DNA from: Crotalaria pallida
Lineage: Eukaryota > Streptophyta > Magnoliopsida > Fabales > Fabaceae
Length of the DNA stretch: 64,000 bases
Reading direction: 5' to 3'
NCBI GenBank assembly: GCA_037953625.1
Contig: CM075656.1
Coordinates: 77,147,001 to 77,211,000, forward strand
The translations under genes and the position numbers were made by a program. A model generated the notes under the pieces. The model was given only the letters and a program-made list of their open reading frames with translations, made no database searches and was not told the origin of the DNA. Below, in pieces: positions 1-12,030 of this stretch (positions are counted from its first letter, which is position 1; each line of letters begins with the position of its first letter).

Positions 1-327
1 AAAAGCAAATTCTTTCGATCTTCTAGAGGCTCTATCAGTTATCACCTTAGCTGTATATAACAAAAAATACAGTATTAAGCACAATATACAGAAAGATGAA
101 TATTGACACTGGAATCAAGCACAAGCACATAGGATTTTATTTGTTTGTTTTCGTATAATCACCTTCAAGCACAGTGGCTATTCTTCCTCGCCTCCAAGAT
201 GTATGTGCCTTAGAAAGCTGCAACAAAGTAAGTTTTTGTTTTGGTTGACCGAAACGTTTTTTTTGGGTAATGAGGTGGTCCCTCCACAATCCACATTAAG
301 TAAAAAAGAAAGTTAAAATTTGAAATA
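1..327. other. AT-rich flank, no gene seen
   Basis: I see no convincing coding frame, RNA gene or bounded mobile element before the first MITE at 328. Confidence 0.4.
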
Positions 328-600
328 TTCCCTCCGGTCCTATTTATAAGACCCTTTTGGGGTTTTGATTTTAGTTCTATTTATAAGACTCATTTTCAAT
401 TTTCAATAACATTTAATTACTTCTTTCCACAAACACTCCTATAAAGTCAACACTTTTTAGAGTTCCAAGAATAATTATAGAGGTAATTTTGAAAAGGTAT
501 ATTAAATTTTCAAATTTCTAATGCCACTAACAAGTTTTTCCACAATCCTTGGTGAATATGAAAAATCCCAAAAGGGTCCTATAAATAGGACCGGAAGGAA
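328..600. mobile_element. Stowaway-like MITE
   Basis: The ends are inverted copies: TTCCCTCCGGTCCTATTTAT on the left and a matching ATAAATAGGACCGGAAGGAA on the right. The element is 273 bp, noncoding, AT-rich and flanked by TA on both sides (326-327 and 601-602). This is the Tc1/mariner-derived Stowaway type, and the same family recurs many times in the window. Confidence 0.85.
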
Positions 601-891
601 TAATAAAAAATGTTGAGTGTACCTAATCATAAGTGGAGTGATAAAAGTCTTGCTATGGTGTGAAATCACTTACAATACTTTAAACACATGTGGTAATTTG
701 GTATGTCCTTTGTTGGTGGATTGGGTGGACCTTGTTTTCGGCTAGCTTGGCCCATTGTCCATTTTCCATGTCATTATTCAGGTGGCACCCACTCGCAATA
801 CTTTAAAAATGCAACATGGCATGTCATTTGCCATGTAAGTTGTAACATCAGTTAATAGGAGAATGTTAATGGTAGAGAAAAAAAATAAATC

Positions 892-1377
892 GGTTTAATT
901 ATGTGTTTAGTTTTTGAGCTTTAGGGTCGTTTGTCCCAAATTCTTGTTTTTTTTTCAATATATGGATCTTTGAATTTATTTTTCGTTTATCACATACCTC
1001 TGTTATTAATTCCGACAAAATTTTGCTGACATGTCATATTGAAATCATAGTTAGACGTAGGAGATTAGTCACGTGGTGCTAGGTAGACTAAGGCTACCTC
1101 TCTCCCCAATATTTAATATAAAATATCAATTTTTTAGTTTTTTATTTAAAAAAAGATATATATCTTCGCCTATATGGCATTATGTAAGTATGTAACTAAC
1201 CTTCTACATTGAACTAGGATTCCGATATCATATGTCGACGAAGTTTGGCCAAAATTGATAGCAGAGATATATGACAAACTCATAAATAACTTCGTTGAGT
1301 CAAAAATTTTAAAAAAAATAACAATAGTTTATGACAAAATGATCCTAAAGTTATAGGACCGAAAACATTATTAAGCC
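892..1377. mobile_element. Short MULE-like foldback element
   Basis: Left end GGTTTAATTATG and right end (inverted) GGCTTAATAATG are related. The flanking 9-mers AAATAAATC and AACTAAATT agree at 7 of 9 positions, as expected for an old Mutator-type target duplication. The interior (wording around 1040-1260, with inverted copies of CTTCGCC-type motifs) resembles the better preserved element at 15542-16059. Noncoding. Confidence 0.55.
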
Positions 1378-1386
1378 AACTAAATT

Positions 1387-3931
1387 TCTAAAAAATTTAA
1401 AGAAAAGTCAAAGTAAAAATAACTTATATAAAACAAAACAAAAAAATGCTAAACATCCGCGAATCAAAATCATAAATAAATATTTTACAAAATATGCCTT
1501 TACATCTAAAGGGATGTATGCTTAATTAAAAGTTAAAAGAAATCCAAATCGTAAAACAAGTAAGTGCTTATTTGGTTAAACTTAAAAATTAAGATTTTAA
1601 CTTATATATTTTTGAAAAAAAAAACTATTTTGTAAATTAAGAAGATGTTTGACATCAAGATTAAATTATAAAAAAAGCTTTTATAAAAAGTAAAACTCCA
1701 TGTTCCAATTTTGAGCTGTTATTGTTTTTAGATTATTTTTTCTCGTACAACTTTATTTCCTTTTATACCCTTTAATCCAATGTAATATTGTTATATGCCA
1801 TTCTTATTATTGTACTCATTGTTTATATTTATCTTGATATTTCAATATTGTTATATGTCATTTCTGCGATTTAAGATATAAAAAAGTCTGAGAGGATACA
1901 GTGAAGAGAACTTACAAACTAATATATGTGTATCAAATAATGAAAAAGGTCATTATATTAATGTTAATCGCGATTCATAAATTGAAAACCAATATAGGGG
2001 TTTGTTTTTTCGTATTGTTATTAATTTTTATTTTTGGTTTTTTATTTTTTAGATAAGCATTTTAATTTTTGGTTTGTTGTAACCAAGTTCGGATTTTCAT
2101 ATTTTGTCATCTTGCAATTCATTTACCATGATTTTAGCCTTCTGTAATTTTTTTTTCGGTTCTTTCAACACCATTTCTTTCGGTTCTTAGCCTTCTGTAA
2201 TTTTTATTGGGGGAGTTTCAAACTTATTAATATTAACTTAACAAAAATAAAAATAAAAAAAAGGTAGATAAAATAATATTATATCAAAACTAAAAAAAAT
2301 ACGAAAAGTCAAAGAAATAATTACAATAACAAAACTATTTGATGAATTTTTTTGAAAGTAGATTGGTTCAATGGGAGTGCGTGACTATCAACTTGAAAGA
2401 AGACTAAATGATTTGAAGCTACACAAATAAAAGTAAAGACGTAAATATAAGATGAGAAAGCGTGTGAGTGAAAAAAAAGTAATGAGAAACTATTCGTACT
2501 AAGTTATGTTGTAAAGAGTTTCAAGGGAAAAATTACATAAGAAACTTAGAGCGAGATCAGAATTGATGAGTTGATTTCCAATTCAATCTTCAAAGCTCAA
2601 ACGATGCATGATAAGTCTTATTTTATCATTTCATAGTAAACTCTTAATTTAAAAGTAGCAAGTCGAGATGAATTGAACTCGTATCCAAAAACTTTCATTG
2701 GCAAAAACTGATTCATTAATTGTTTGAGACAAACCCAAAAAGGCAATTGGAGTATGTTTTATGATTTTATCTCCCAGTGAAGTTGATGATCAGAATTTGG
2801 CTTATTAAACATTTTGTTAAGTGTTAAAGTAAATCTCACATTGATTGATTATGTGAGAAATTGATCATTTATAATATATCGTCAACTCTACTCTCATACT
2901 ACTGATTAGTGTTGGAAATTTTAATTTCGTATAAAAAAAATTTCCTCCTATTTGAGATATAAGAAAAAAAATTTGTTTAAAATATAAACAAAATTAACTA
3001 ATTTTCTTAAATTTTGTTTTATTCTCAATGCTATTTTTTTAAAAGTATCCCTAGATAATTGTTATCTAACAATATAATTTTTGTTTCATTTTCAATAATA
3101 CTTTCCTAAAATACCTATATTTTTTAATAATTTGATAAAATTAAATTTAATTAACTAACTTCTCTAATAAACGTGAAATTATTTTTTTCCTTATACTTCG
3201 AAAAGTAGTGTTGAAAATTTAAACCAATTATTCTAATATTAAAATATTTAAATAAAAAAAAATTATCGATAAGCAAGGGACAATTGATTCCATATATTTA
3301 AACTGATACAGCACGCGTTTTTCTTCGTCCGTGCTTTCATAACTACTACTCCCTCCGTCTCCTTATTTTTGTAAAAAAATGCAAAAAAAATTTGTCACAT
3401 GTTAAAGTAAAAAAATAAATGAAAAATCTTTAAGATTATAAATATATCGATGATTGATAAATAAGTAAGGAAAACACATTTAAAGATTTTTTTGGAGACA
3501 ATTTTGCAACATGTATTAATTGTAATGATATGAAAATTTGTGTAATATCAATTTGCAATTAATGAATGAATCATGCATTATATCAATTGTTTGAGTTTTA
3601 CCAAGATAATACAAGATAACAGGAAGGAAGGATTAATTTTCATTGCTTACATTCATTGCTTTTTATTTGGGCCACTTAGCTTATCCAACACGGAAGAGAA
3701 AAAGGCTAGTAAATATCAAGTAGATATTCATATATTTAAACTGATGCACTTAAATGAATAAAAAATAATTTTTTAATATAATTTTATTATTTATATTCTC
3801 TTATCCTATGTATTAAAAAACCAATATTATATTTGTATATTTGACTGCATGGAAATTGAGTAATACTTATATCCTTGTTAATTAGCTACTGAATTATTTG
3901 GAGTCCAAGTTAAGTATTTGATTCATTCTAA

Positions 3932-3932
<1 letters not shown>
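1387..3932. other. AT-rich intergenic DNA with decayed MITE pieces
   Basis: No coding region is supported. Around 2930-3235 and from 3347 there are single Stowaway-like ends or internal pieces (for example CTCCCTCCGTCTCC at 3349) without a matching partner. The short open frame at 3573-3761 has no recognisable domain or coding character and is not called. Confidence 0.4.

Positions 3933-3992
<60 letters not shown>
3933..3992. repeat. (TA)n microsatellite
   Basis: About 60 bp of uninterrupted TA dinucleotides. Shorter (TA)n tracts occur at 8961-8982, 18029-18063, 19230-19267, 43817-43839, 46617-46653 (CA then TA) and 50143-50162. Confidence 0.95.
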
Positions 3993-4000
<8 letters not shown>

Positions 4001-4032
4001 TTACCATTTCAAACCACGAGAAATCTTGAAAT

Positions 4033-4373
4033 TGGAACAAAGAGGATTGTTGATTTGACTACCGTTCAACGACTCTCTCGTTTTAGATCTGAGATTCTTT
4101 ATCGCCTAACTGAGTTTAGTCCCAACATCAATGAGATTGTTATCTTGAAACTAAAGGCTATTGAATCTCCTGTTAGAGTCCGGTTTTGACAGTTGTATGT
4201 TGATGATTCATGTCCATATGGAAGAGTCTGTTGTTACAGTGTATTTTGATTTCCCTTTAACTATTATTAGTGACTTAGTGTGAAATATCTTGTACTTGTA
4301 ATTGTCATGTTTGTCACTCCTTGTATGGTTTCTGATCTATGAATAAAATACACATTTCCCTTAAAAAAAAGAT
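4033..4373 (+). pseudogene. 5'-truncated retroposed 3' end of an unidentified transcript
   Basis: The segment is flanked by a perfect 12-bp direct repeat, AAATCTTGAAAT, at 4021-4032 and 4374-4385. It ends in an AATAAA signal (4342-4347) followed by a run of A's. These are the marks of target-primed reverse transcription. It opens with about 48 sense codons that include RLSRFRSEILYRL and EIVILKLKAIESP, then a stop and about 180 bp of 3'-UTR-like sequence. I do not recognise the parent. It could be an mRNA-derived retropseudogene or the 3' end of a LINE. The coding part is too short to be functional by itself. Confidence 0.65.
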
Positions 4374-4407
4374 AAATCTTGAAATCTAGAGTAGTATGGT
4401 ATATATA

Positions 4408-4518
4408 AATAGGCCTACATCACTAAAAAGTGACAAGTGTCACTTGTTAACCAATTAATAGTAAGTAAGTAAGTGACACTACTTGTCACATTCTTCATGG
4501 TGTAAGTCTATTTGTAGG
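4408..4518. repeat. Small foldback (hairpin) repeat
   Basis: Two arms of roughly 40 bp are imperfect inverted repeats: AAATAGGCCTACATCAC... on the left, and ...ATGGTGTAAGTCTATTT on the right. Both include the GTGACA/TGTCAC palindromes. It is likely a small MITE; no clear target duplication. Confidence 0.55.
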
Positions 4519-4739
4519 TTAATTTTGTAAGTCTGTTAATCATTTTTGTTGTAATATAACACCTCACTCATAACGGACTAGGATCAACAATCCTAAAGTC
4601 TGTTCCCCCAACACAAATTTTAATAAAATGAAAAATAACTTCCCAATTATTATGACATTTGATAAAGTTTGATTGATTGAAAACATAGAGACAAAATATT
4701 TGGAGACAAAGAATCTTCATTCTCTTATAACGTGCTCCT

Positions 4740-4858
4740 GAGATAACCCATGAATTGAATATGTTAATAATCCCCTTAAATTATGTATTCTCTCCTCCTC
4801 ATATAACCCATGAATTGAATCTATTAATAATTCCCTCAAATTATTTATTCTCTCCTCA
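4740..4858. repeat. Tandem duplication of about 60 bp
   Basis: Two adjacent near-identical units share ATAACCCATGAATTGAAT, then TTAATAAT..CCC and TATTCTCTCCTC. Noncoding. It lies about 150 bp from the tRNA gene. Confidence 0.75.
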
Positions 4859-5009
4859 AGGCGCGGCCCTAGTGGTTTGTATATACATTTGCTTGAGCAG
4901 GTTAAAAAACCCTCTCAATAAATAAAATTCAATAGCTACTCTATAATTTTTTTTTTTAAAAATCCATTTAAAAAAAATTAATAATTTTTTTAAAAAATAA
5001 AAATTAAAT

Positions 5010-5083
5010 TGCTTTCATTGAGAGTTGAACTCAAGACCTCCCGCTTACTAAACGGGTGCTCTAACCAACTGAGCTATGAAAGC
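5010..5083 (-). tRNA. tRNA-Thr (anticodon AGT)
   Basis: Read on the minus strand this is a full 74-nt cloverleaf. The acceptor stem GCTTTCA pairs with TGAAAGC, followed by discriminator A. The D-arm box A is TAGCTCAGTTGG. The anticodon stem-loop CCCGT-TTAGTAA-GCGGG gives anticodon AGT (threonine, A34 presumably edited to inosine). The T-arm box B is GAGTTCAACTC. There is no intron and CCA is not encoded, as in nuclear genes. A T-rich run follows the 3' end and could terminate RNA polymerase III. It looks functional; the box B carries A where G is common (TTCAA for TTCGA), a small departure. Confidence 0.93.
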
Positions 5084-5099
5084 TAGTTGATTGATTTTT

Positions 5100-6741
5100 A
5101 ATGCAAGTGAGTTTTTATAATAATTGTCTTTCCAATGATTCTTTTCGGTTGATAAATCTATTTAGATTTGATTAAAATTAAATATTTGTCTAAGGACGGC
5201 GTGGTAACTAATAATCGAAGGATATTAATTAAGGAATCAAAACAAACATATTTGTCTAGAGATAGGTTACATTTAACACTAATTTTTAGCCTGTGTTCAT
5301 GGATGGATTTTAAAATTTTATAACAAAATCTTGTTTATGTAATTATATATTCTCTTTTATCCTATTTATTATAAGTTATTTTATACATTTTGAAAATATT
5401 TAATTTTTTAATAACCCTTATTACAAACTATTAATATTAATTTCTAATAAAAATACTCATGCAAGTAATAGCAAGTAATTAAACGTGTAAAGTGAAATAA
5501 ATATTGATACTGTTCGTACATGATTTTCAAACAGCTACTTATGCAACTATTGTTCATGTACAAACATCAAATGTCACTCAAAAATAATTTTGTAATAGTG
5601 GAAGTTGTGAACTCAATTTTTGTATTTAATGATAATTGAGGGCACAATTGACCCAACTCGTGCTATTTAAGTGCATTTAATTATGTAGTCTATCAGGTGA
5701 CATGTATCATGAGCAAATATTTTAAAATGGAGGGATATGGGTTAGCATTTTTTAAAAAAAAATTGTGGTGCAAGATAAATAGTGAAAAAAATTGTACTAG
5801 TTGCTTCGAAAGCGATCTCAATTATATAGTACTCTCTCTGGTCCATGTTATAAATATCATTTCTCTCTCACAAAAAGGGTGCTTATAATATGGATCGGAG
5901 GAAGTATAAGATATGAAACTATGAATATCTATCTAGACTTGAATTTTCAATATGAACTTTTTTGTTTTATATTCTTTAACAAATGCTCTTAAAATCTCTA
6001 TTATAATAAAGAAAACCCTGTTTTTATAACTACCAAATAACTATCAAAAGTTTGTCTAATTTTTTCTATTCCCAAAATACCCCATTAGTTAAACAAAATT
6101 ACAATAATAACAAAAAAAAACACCATGCATCTTTAAATAACCAAAAAAAACCGCCATGCCTCTTTTTAAATCAATTTTGTTTTTACAGTAACTGCCTATC
6201 AAACATGTATTCTTCCCTTCTGCAATAATGTAACTGCTATTATCAACAAAAAGCAAACGTTATAGGTACTAGTATCCATTAAAAAAAACATTAAATTAAG
6301 GCAAAAGTATTAGAGGGCGGATTTTTAACGCCCAAAGCAGCCTAACGTAGGAAAGACCACTTAATGATCCTATAAATGTCTTCTTCCCTTTCGAAGTACA
6401 ATCTTTTCTGTTTTGCTAATGAAAAAAAAACATTTATTTGTTCCTTTTCATCCCAAAATGTAGGCTTCCCAAGCATATTAGGTCATTCCCTTCCGTGCTT
6501 GAATGCCGTCAAAGAAAGCAGGTATGGCGTGTTTAGACCTTCGCAGTGAAGGTCTTCAGAATGATGGAGGCTTGTTGAACTCAAAAATAAGGTACAATGT
6601 GAAAGAGTTTATTGTATAATTTAAATAATTACAAGGAGCTAGCCGCATGATATAAAAATATAATAATTATAATGTAAAATAAATTAAATTGATTAACCGC
6701 TATTATTAGAGCTTACAAAAAAAAAAACGCTATTATTAGAT
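5100..6741. other. Intergenic DNA with a 73-bp mini-Stowaway
   Basis: No gene seen. At 5832-5904 a 73-bp element consists almost only of two Stowaway-type inverted ends (CTCTCTCTGGTCCATGTTAT and ATAATATGGATCGGAGGAAG) flanked by TA on both sides. The short open frames at 5697-5992 overlap this element and show no domain. Confidence 0.5.
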
Positions 6742-6761
6742 TTATCACACTGTTTAATTTC

Positions 6762-6955
6762 TTTTTTTTTTTGGTGTACACCAACCGGTACCCGGATATG
6801 GTTTACCCATAATCCGACTCATCCGGTCCGACCCAACTGAGCTCGCACTGAGCGGTAGGGGTCTCCCAGCGGGGGTTGCTCCATACCCAAGGCTCGAACT
6901 CGAGACCAGATGGTTAAGGGACCAAGTGAGCTACCACTTGATCAACCTCACTTTG
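6762..6955 (-). mobile_element. tRNA-derived SINE
   Basis: On the minus strand a 194-bp element begins with tRNA-like RNA polymerase III boxes (A box near GTGGTAGCTCACTTGG, B box near TCGAGTTCGAGCC). It ends with GGTGTACACC followed by a run of A. A perfect 20-bp target-site duplication (beginning TTATCACACT) lies at 6742-6761 and 6956-6975. The intact long duplication and clean boxes suggest a fairly young insertion. Structure is SINE-like (Au/tRNA type); no exact family name is claimed. Confidence 0.88.
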
Positions 6956-7076
6956 TTATCACACTGTTTAATTTCAATGTCACAGAAACCCCCTAATGAA
7001 AAGCTAAATCTAAATCTCGAGGCAGGGATGACTTTCCGTCCAGTGTACAATTTAAAATTCAAACAAATGACATATA

Positions 7077-7298
7077 TTCCCTAGTTCCCGAAAAGTTAGT
7101 ATCTTAAAAATATTAAGTAAAATATTTTAAAAATTACAATTTTTTAAGTGAGAAATGAATTTCAGTAACAAATAAATTGTTTGAATCAATAAATTTTTAT
7201 ATGCTTTAATAATACGATTATTGAAAATTGTGATTTTGTTAATTCCTTATCTTCTTTGACTTTTTAAAAATTCAGCAAAAATTTTGAGTTAGAGGGAA
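7077..7298. mobile_element. Degenerate Stowaway-like MITE
   Basis: TA-flanked (7075-7076, 7299-7300), with short inverted ends TTCCCT...AGGGAA and an AT-rich noncoding interior. Confidence 0.4.
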
Positions 7299-9067
7299 TA
7301 TTACTTTCGGAGAATGGTGCGATAACCCAATAGCTTGTGGTAAGAATTTTGCCGTTTTTGTTACTAAAACTTGACTGTATGTAGTTCATCCTTGAATTTT
7401 GCTCTGGGGTACTTCAAGTCATCCACAATTAGTTATTTAAATAATAAGAATCTTGAACCTCTTATCTTTAATAAGTGTATGTAACTCATTTGGTTTTTAT
7501 CAAATTTATAAGATTTAAGAGTTTGAGGTTCGGAATTTAATCTTTAGATATTTCGGTCGATAAATTATTTAGGACTTTAATTTTCTCTTCTCAATTATGT
7601 CAAAAACTTTACTTCTTAACATGTAAAAACATGCAATGAGAGATAATAAAAAAATGGAAAAAATATAATTTACACATAATACACTTTTTTTTATAGATAC
7701 ACACAACACACTTTCATGCACTGTTACTAATAGATTCTCCTAAAAATATGAAGAAATATACATAATCGAATAAAAAAATGTGTATTTGTTGCCAGCCTCC
7801 TTTGTCGTTTGCATGCACGCGACTGGTCTTATTAAGTTGAATAAGGCTCTGTTCGACAACATCAGCTAGGAGCTTTTTAGCTAGTTAGGAGCTTTTAGAT
7901 TCAGTCAATAAGCTACTAGCCCGGTTCGGTGAACACAAATTAGAAGGAGCTTATAGCTTTTAAAAAAGGAGCTTGTAGCTTTTGAAAGCTAGCTTTTAGA
8001 AAGCTACTTGAAGTAGCTTTCAAGAAATCAAACTAGCTTTCAATAATTCAGATACCAAATATACCCTCAAACAAATTTAATAATTATTTATATACCCTTA
8101 AATAAAACACAAGAGATATTAATAGAAGTAAAAAACAAATTGAACTCTTCCTTTTCACAAACCCTACCAAGTGCAATACTCAGCCTCTTTCTTCCTCCTC
8201 TACTATGCTGCTGTAACATTTTTCTCCTCCAAGGTTTGTCCTCTTTATTTTTCATATTATTTTTTTTTATTTTCTGATATTCATTGGCTTATCATTTCAA
8301 GTACCCTTTTATTCTATTATTTATTGGCTTAATTTTTTTAAAAAAAAAACTCGCATCATAAACAGTAGCGATCAATGTGTACTATAATGAACTCGTCGAT
8401 CAGTGTGTATTATAATTTTTTTTAGGGCTTGTTTTGTTGGCGTCTTGTTCTGTAGTCAGTGTGTACTATAATGAACTGGTCGTCTGGTCCTATTGTATTT
8501 GGTTGCTAGGTGCAGTGTGTACTAAAATTGTTTTCTTTTTCACCAAAAAAAAAATAAAATTGTTTTCTTTGCTGATTTATTATAAAAAAAAACAACAACA
8601 CAATAGCGATCAAATTTAGAGCCGCTATATTGTTCTTATACTCAATAAAGTATAAGCACTTCAGCGATCAAATTGTAGAGTTCATAAACAGTAGCGTTCA
8701 ATTTTTATTTTTTATTTTTATTTTTTAAAAATTGCATCATAAACAGCGATCAAATTTAGGCATAAAGTAATTCACCAAAAAAAATGTAGGCATAAAGTAT
8801 TTAGCTGTACTGTTCTTATACTTATAAGATTTTGATCGCTTCATAAAGTATAGGCATTCCCCTGTTTTTTAATCCGGAATCCTTCTTGATGTACTTGGTT
8901 AAGTTTAAAGTAATTCTCTTATTTCATTGCTTCTGTTTTTTTTAATAATAATTTTTCTTTTATATATATATATATATATATAAGAACAAATAAGAATTAT
9001 TTGAGTATATGTATTTTATTTTATTTTTTTGCAGATACCATTTCAAAAAACAAGTAAATAATTACTT

Positions 9068-10451
9068 ATGGCAGCAAGGGGGGCAACCTCAAACCAGGTA
9101 TTAGTAGTTATTATTGAATTTCATTGGATAAATTCAAAAGTCTATTTTTTTTTTGTGAGTTAGGATTGGGTTCATACTCTTCATTGTGTGTTTCATGAAG
9201 TATCATTTTCTTAATTTATTCGGTTCATTCAATTGTGTGATATGTGTAATTATATTTTATATCCATTTATAGACGACAACAACGAATGATGATGTGGCAG
9301 CAAAGAATTTTAATTGGACAGACGATTGCATAATTACATTGTTGGAGCTATGTTTGGAATTTGTTGCCAAGAATGGCCGCACTCAATTATTTAAATGGAA
9401 AGATATTGCAACAGATTTTATGGCAAGAACTAATCGCAAAGTTAGAGATTGTAGAATTTTGAAAAACAAGAATGACCTAATGAAGAAAGAATGGGGTATA
9501 TGGAAATATTTGAAGCAATCTGAAACTGGTTTAGGTTGGGATCCAGTAACCGGAAAGCTTGATTGTTTAGATGAGTGGTGGGATAGAAAAATCAAGGTTA
9601 GTTGTTTTGCCATCTAGTGATAATTAATAAATGAAGGAAATATAAGATTTTTTTTAATTTAATTGTTATATCGTATTGTGTAGGAGAAACCAGATGCTAA
9701 AAAATTTCGTAATAAAGGAGTACCGCCTGTCATTGAAGAGTTATGGGATCAACTATATGGAGATGTAGTTGCTAATGGCTCAGACTGTGTTACCCCGAGT
9801 GTTGATCCGAATGTGGTACAATCTGCGAATGCTCAAGGGGTGCAAGAAGGTGATGAACAATATGAAACAAATAATGATGAGAGATTTGGTGATTGTGAGG
9901 ATATTGGAGATGAAATTTTCGCAGAATACCAACGTTATGCAACTCACTTGGAAAACATAGAAAAAGGTGGTGGTGATATTTGGTATGATTTAACTACCGA
10001 TGAAATGCAAGATGGTAATACAAAACCACTTAACCAAGGCCTTGGTGCTACTCGAGTACCAAGGAGTAGAATTAGGACAGCTAAAGGACCACCAAAGAAT
10101 TCTACAAATGCGACTAATCCTGCGTCGATGAAACGTAAAAAGAGACAATCAATGGGATCAACAATGTTAGCTCGTCATCTTGAAAGCATGGTAGAAATGT
10201 GTGGTCGTGCAACACAAGCACTTGATTCTGATTCTAACATTGTCAACAATACTCCAATTACTGAGAATAATGCGGCGATGGGGATGACTGTTCTTAACCA
10301 CATGGATGGCTTGGAAAAGGGTAGCGATTTGTGGTGTTATGCTGTTGATTTGCTTGAGGATGCAAGGAGAACTGATCTTTTCTTGAATATGGAAGATGAT
10401 GCTACTAGGCTAGCTTGGCTAAAGCATAAGTATAATAAGCAGGCCAATTAA
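9068..10451 (+). CDS. Harbinger ORF1: Myb/SANT-like DNA-binding protein
   Basis: Three exons are proposed: 9068-9097, 9273-9596 and 9684-10451, giving 373 residues. Both introns have GT/AG ends and keep the frame. The start ATG at 9068 yields MAARGATSNQ before the spliced second exon. Residues about 20-118 form a Myb/SANT-like (trihelix-type) domain with NFNWTDDCIITLLELC, then a spaced W near WKDIA, LKNKNDLMKKEWGIWKYL and a final DEWWDRKI. An acidic middle region and a basic KRKKRQS stretch (a likely nuclear signal) precede a C-terminal part containing EKGSDLWCYAVDLLEDA and RLAWLKHKY. In PIF/Harbinger elements ORF1 binds the transposase and element ends and helps bring the complex to the nucleus. 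It lies 210 bp upstream of the transposase in the same orientation. No stop or frameshift is seen. Exon 1 is tiny and its call is inferential; translation could alternatively begin further in. Confidence 0.85.
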
Positions 10452-10661
10452 ATGTTTATTAGATTTAAGATTTTTTTTTATTTTCAGTTTGATAGATTTG
10501 GTTAAATACATTGTTTCATGTGAATTTCGATAGTTGAATTGTGCTAATATTTCTTGTTGGACCCTTTTGATTTTATCAACTAATAAATTTTTTCATTATG
10601 TCATAATACCTTGTGCTTATGTATCATATTTTTTTATTTAAAGTTTAGGGGCGTTGTGGAT

Positions 10662-12030
10662 ATGAAAAGGAGAAAGAAAAAACATAAAATGTTTTGGCTT
10701 ATGACCACATGTACAACAAGCGTTGTAGCTACATATTACTACAAATACATTTACAAGGAGCCATGCATGACTTCTCATCAAAGAGGAGAGGATTGGATGA
10801 GAGAAGTTTTAAATGGACATCCTATTCGATCTATGAATTCGTTTAGAATGGAATCAAAAGTATTTTTCGATCTATGTGAAGAGCTGCAATCTAACTATGG
10901 ATTGAGACCTAGTAAGAATATGTCCCTTATCGAAAAAGTGGGTATATTTGTATACACTATTGCATTGGGTCTTGCTTACAGAGATGTGTGTGAGCGATTT
11001 CAAAGATCCAGTGATACTATTAGTAGAGCTATTCATGATGTTTTAGAAGCAATTTGTGGTAGAAATAAAGCTTACATGGGTCTTGCACGTGATCTTCTAC
11101 GACCAAGGGATCCAGAGTTTCAATTTATACCACCTCAAATTGCCAATGATAAAAGATACGATCCTTATTTTGAGGTAAAATTTTTTTTTACTTATTTATA
11201 TGAATCTTCAAATATGCATGTATTATAATAACGATATCTACATAATAGGATTGTATTGGATGCATTGATGGTACACATGTGGCAGCATGTATTCCAGAGG
11301 CTAATCAATTACGTTATAGAGGGAGAAAAGGCATTACCACTTTCAATGTCATGGCTGTTTGTGACTTTGATATGTGTTTCACATTTTTATCTGTTGGGTG
11401 GGAAGGATCGGCACATGATACACGTGTTTTTCTTCATGCGATTAACACACCAGCAATGAACTTTCCTCGACCACCACAAGGTAGTGTTTCCTTCTTCAAT
11501 TTATTGTTGAAATTATTTATTATTATAAAGCATGATCATAATATTTATTGAATTCAATATTGTTTTTTTAATTATTAGGTCGATATTATTTGGTGGATAA
11601 AGGGTATCCTGATAGGTTAGGATATTTGGCACCATATCCAAAAATAAGGTACCATCAATCCCAATTTCAACACGAGGCACCAAATAATTCGGAAGAAGCT
11701 TTTAATCGTGCACATTCATCGCTTCGTAGTTGTATTGAGAGATCGTTTGGAGTCTTGAAGAAAAGATGGAAAATTCTTCATCAAATGCCACAATACAGTG
11801 TGAAGACACAGATTGATATTATTATGGCGGCGTTCACATTGCATAATTATATTCGCATTAACTCAAATGATGATCCACTGTTTCTTGAGTTAGAGCAACA
11901 TCCAGATTATATACCACAAGATGAAGTTGATGATATTGAGACCAATGATGAACATTTAAATCAGACGAATTCTGAAATGAAAGAAGTTCGTGACAGGATT
12001 TCTCGCTTATTATGGGAGTCAGTGCACTAA
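10662..12030 (+). CDS. PIF/Harbinger DDE transposase (HARBI1-like)
   Basis: Exons 10662-11174, 11249-11480 and 11579-12030 splice in frame at GT/AG sites to 398 residues. The N-terminal 50 residues are basic (KRRKKKHK). Next is a helix-turn-helix-like region with MSLIEKVGIFVYTIALGLAY and RFQRSSDTISRAIHDVL. The catalytic core follows: first Asp in GCIDGTHV (about D178), second Asp in YLVDKGYP (about D255), and Glu in SCIERSFGVLKKRW (about E302). The Asp-Glu spacing of about 46 residues fits the DD(47-48)E pattern of the family. The HDTRVF block is present. The closing region ends in RISRLLWESVH. It cuts and inserts the element at TWA targets. A short upstream open stretch beginning at 10611 is probably the end of an intron (acceptor TTTAG at 10646-10650), so a noncoding first exon is possible. 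All key residues are intact, so activity is plausible. Confidence 0.92.
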
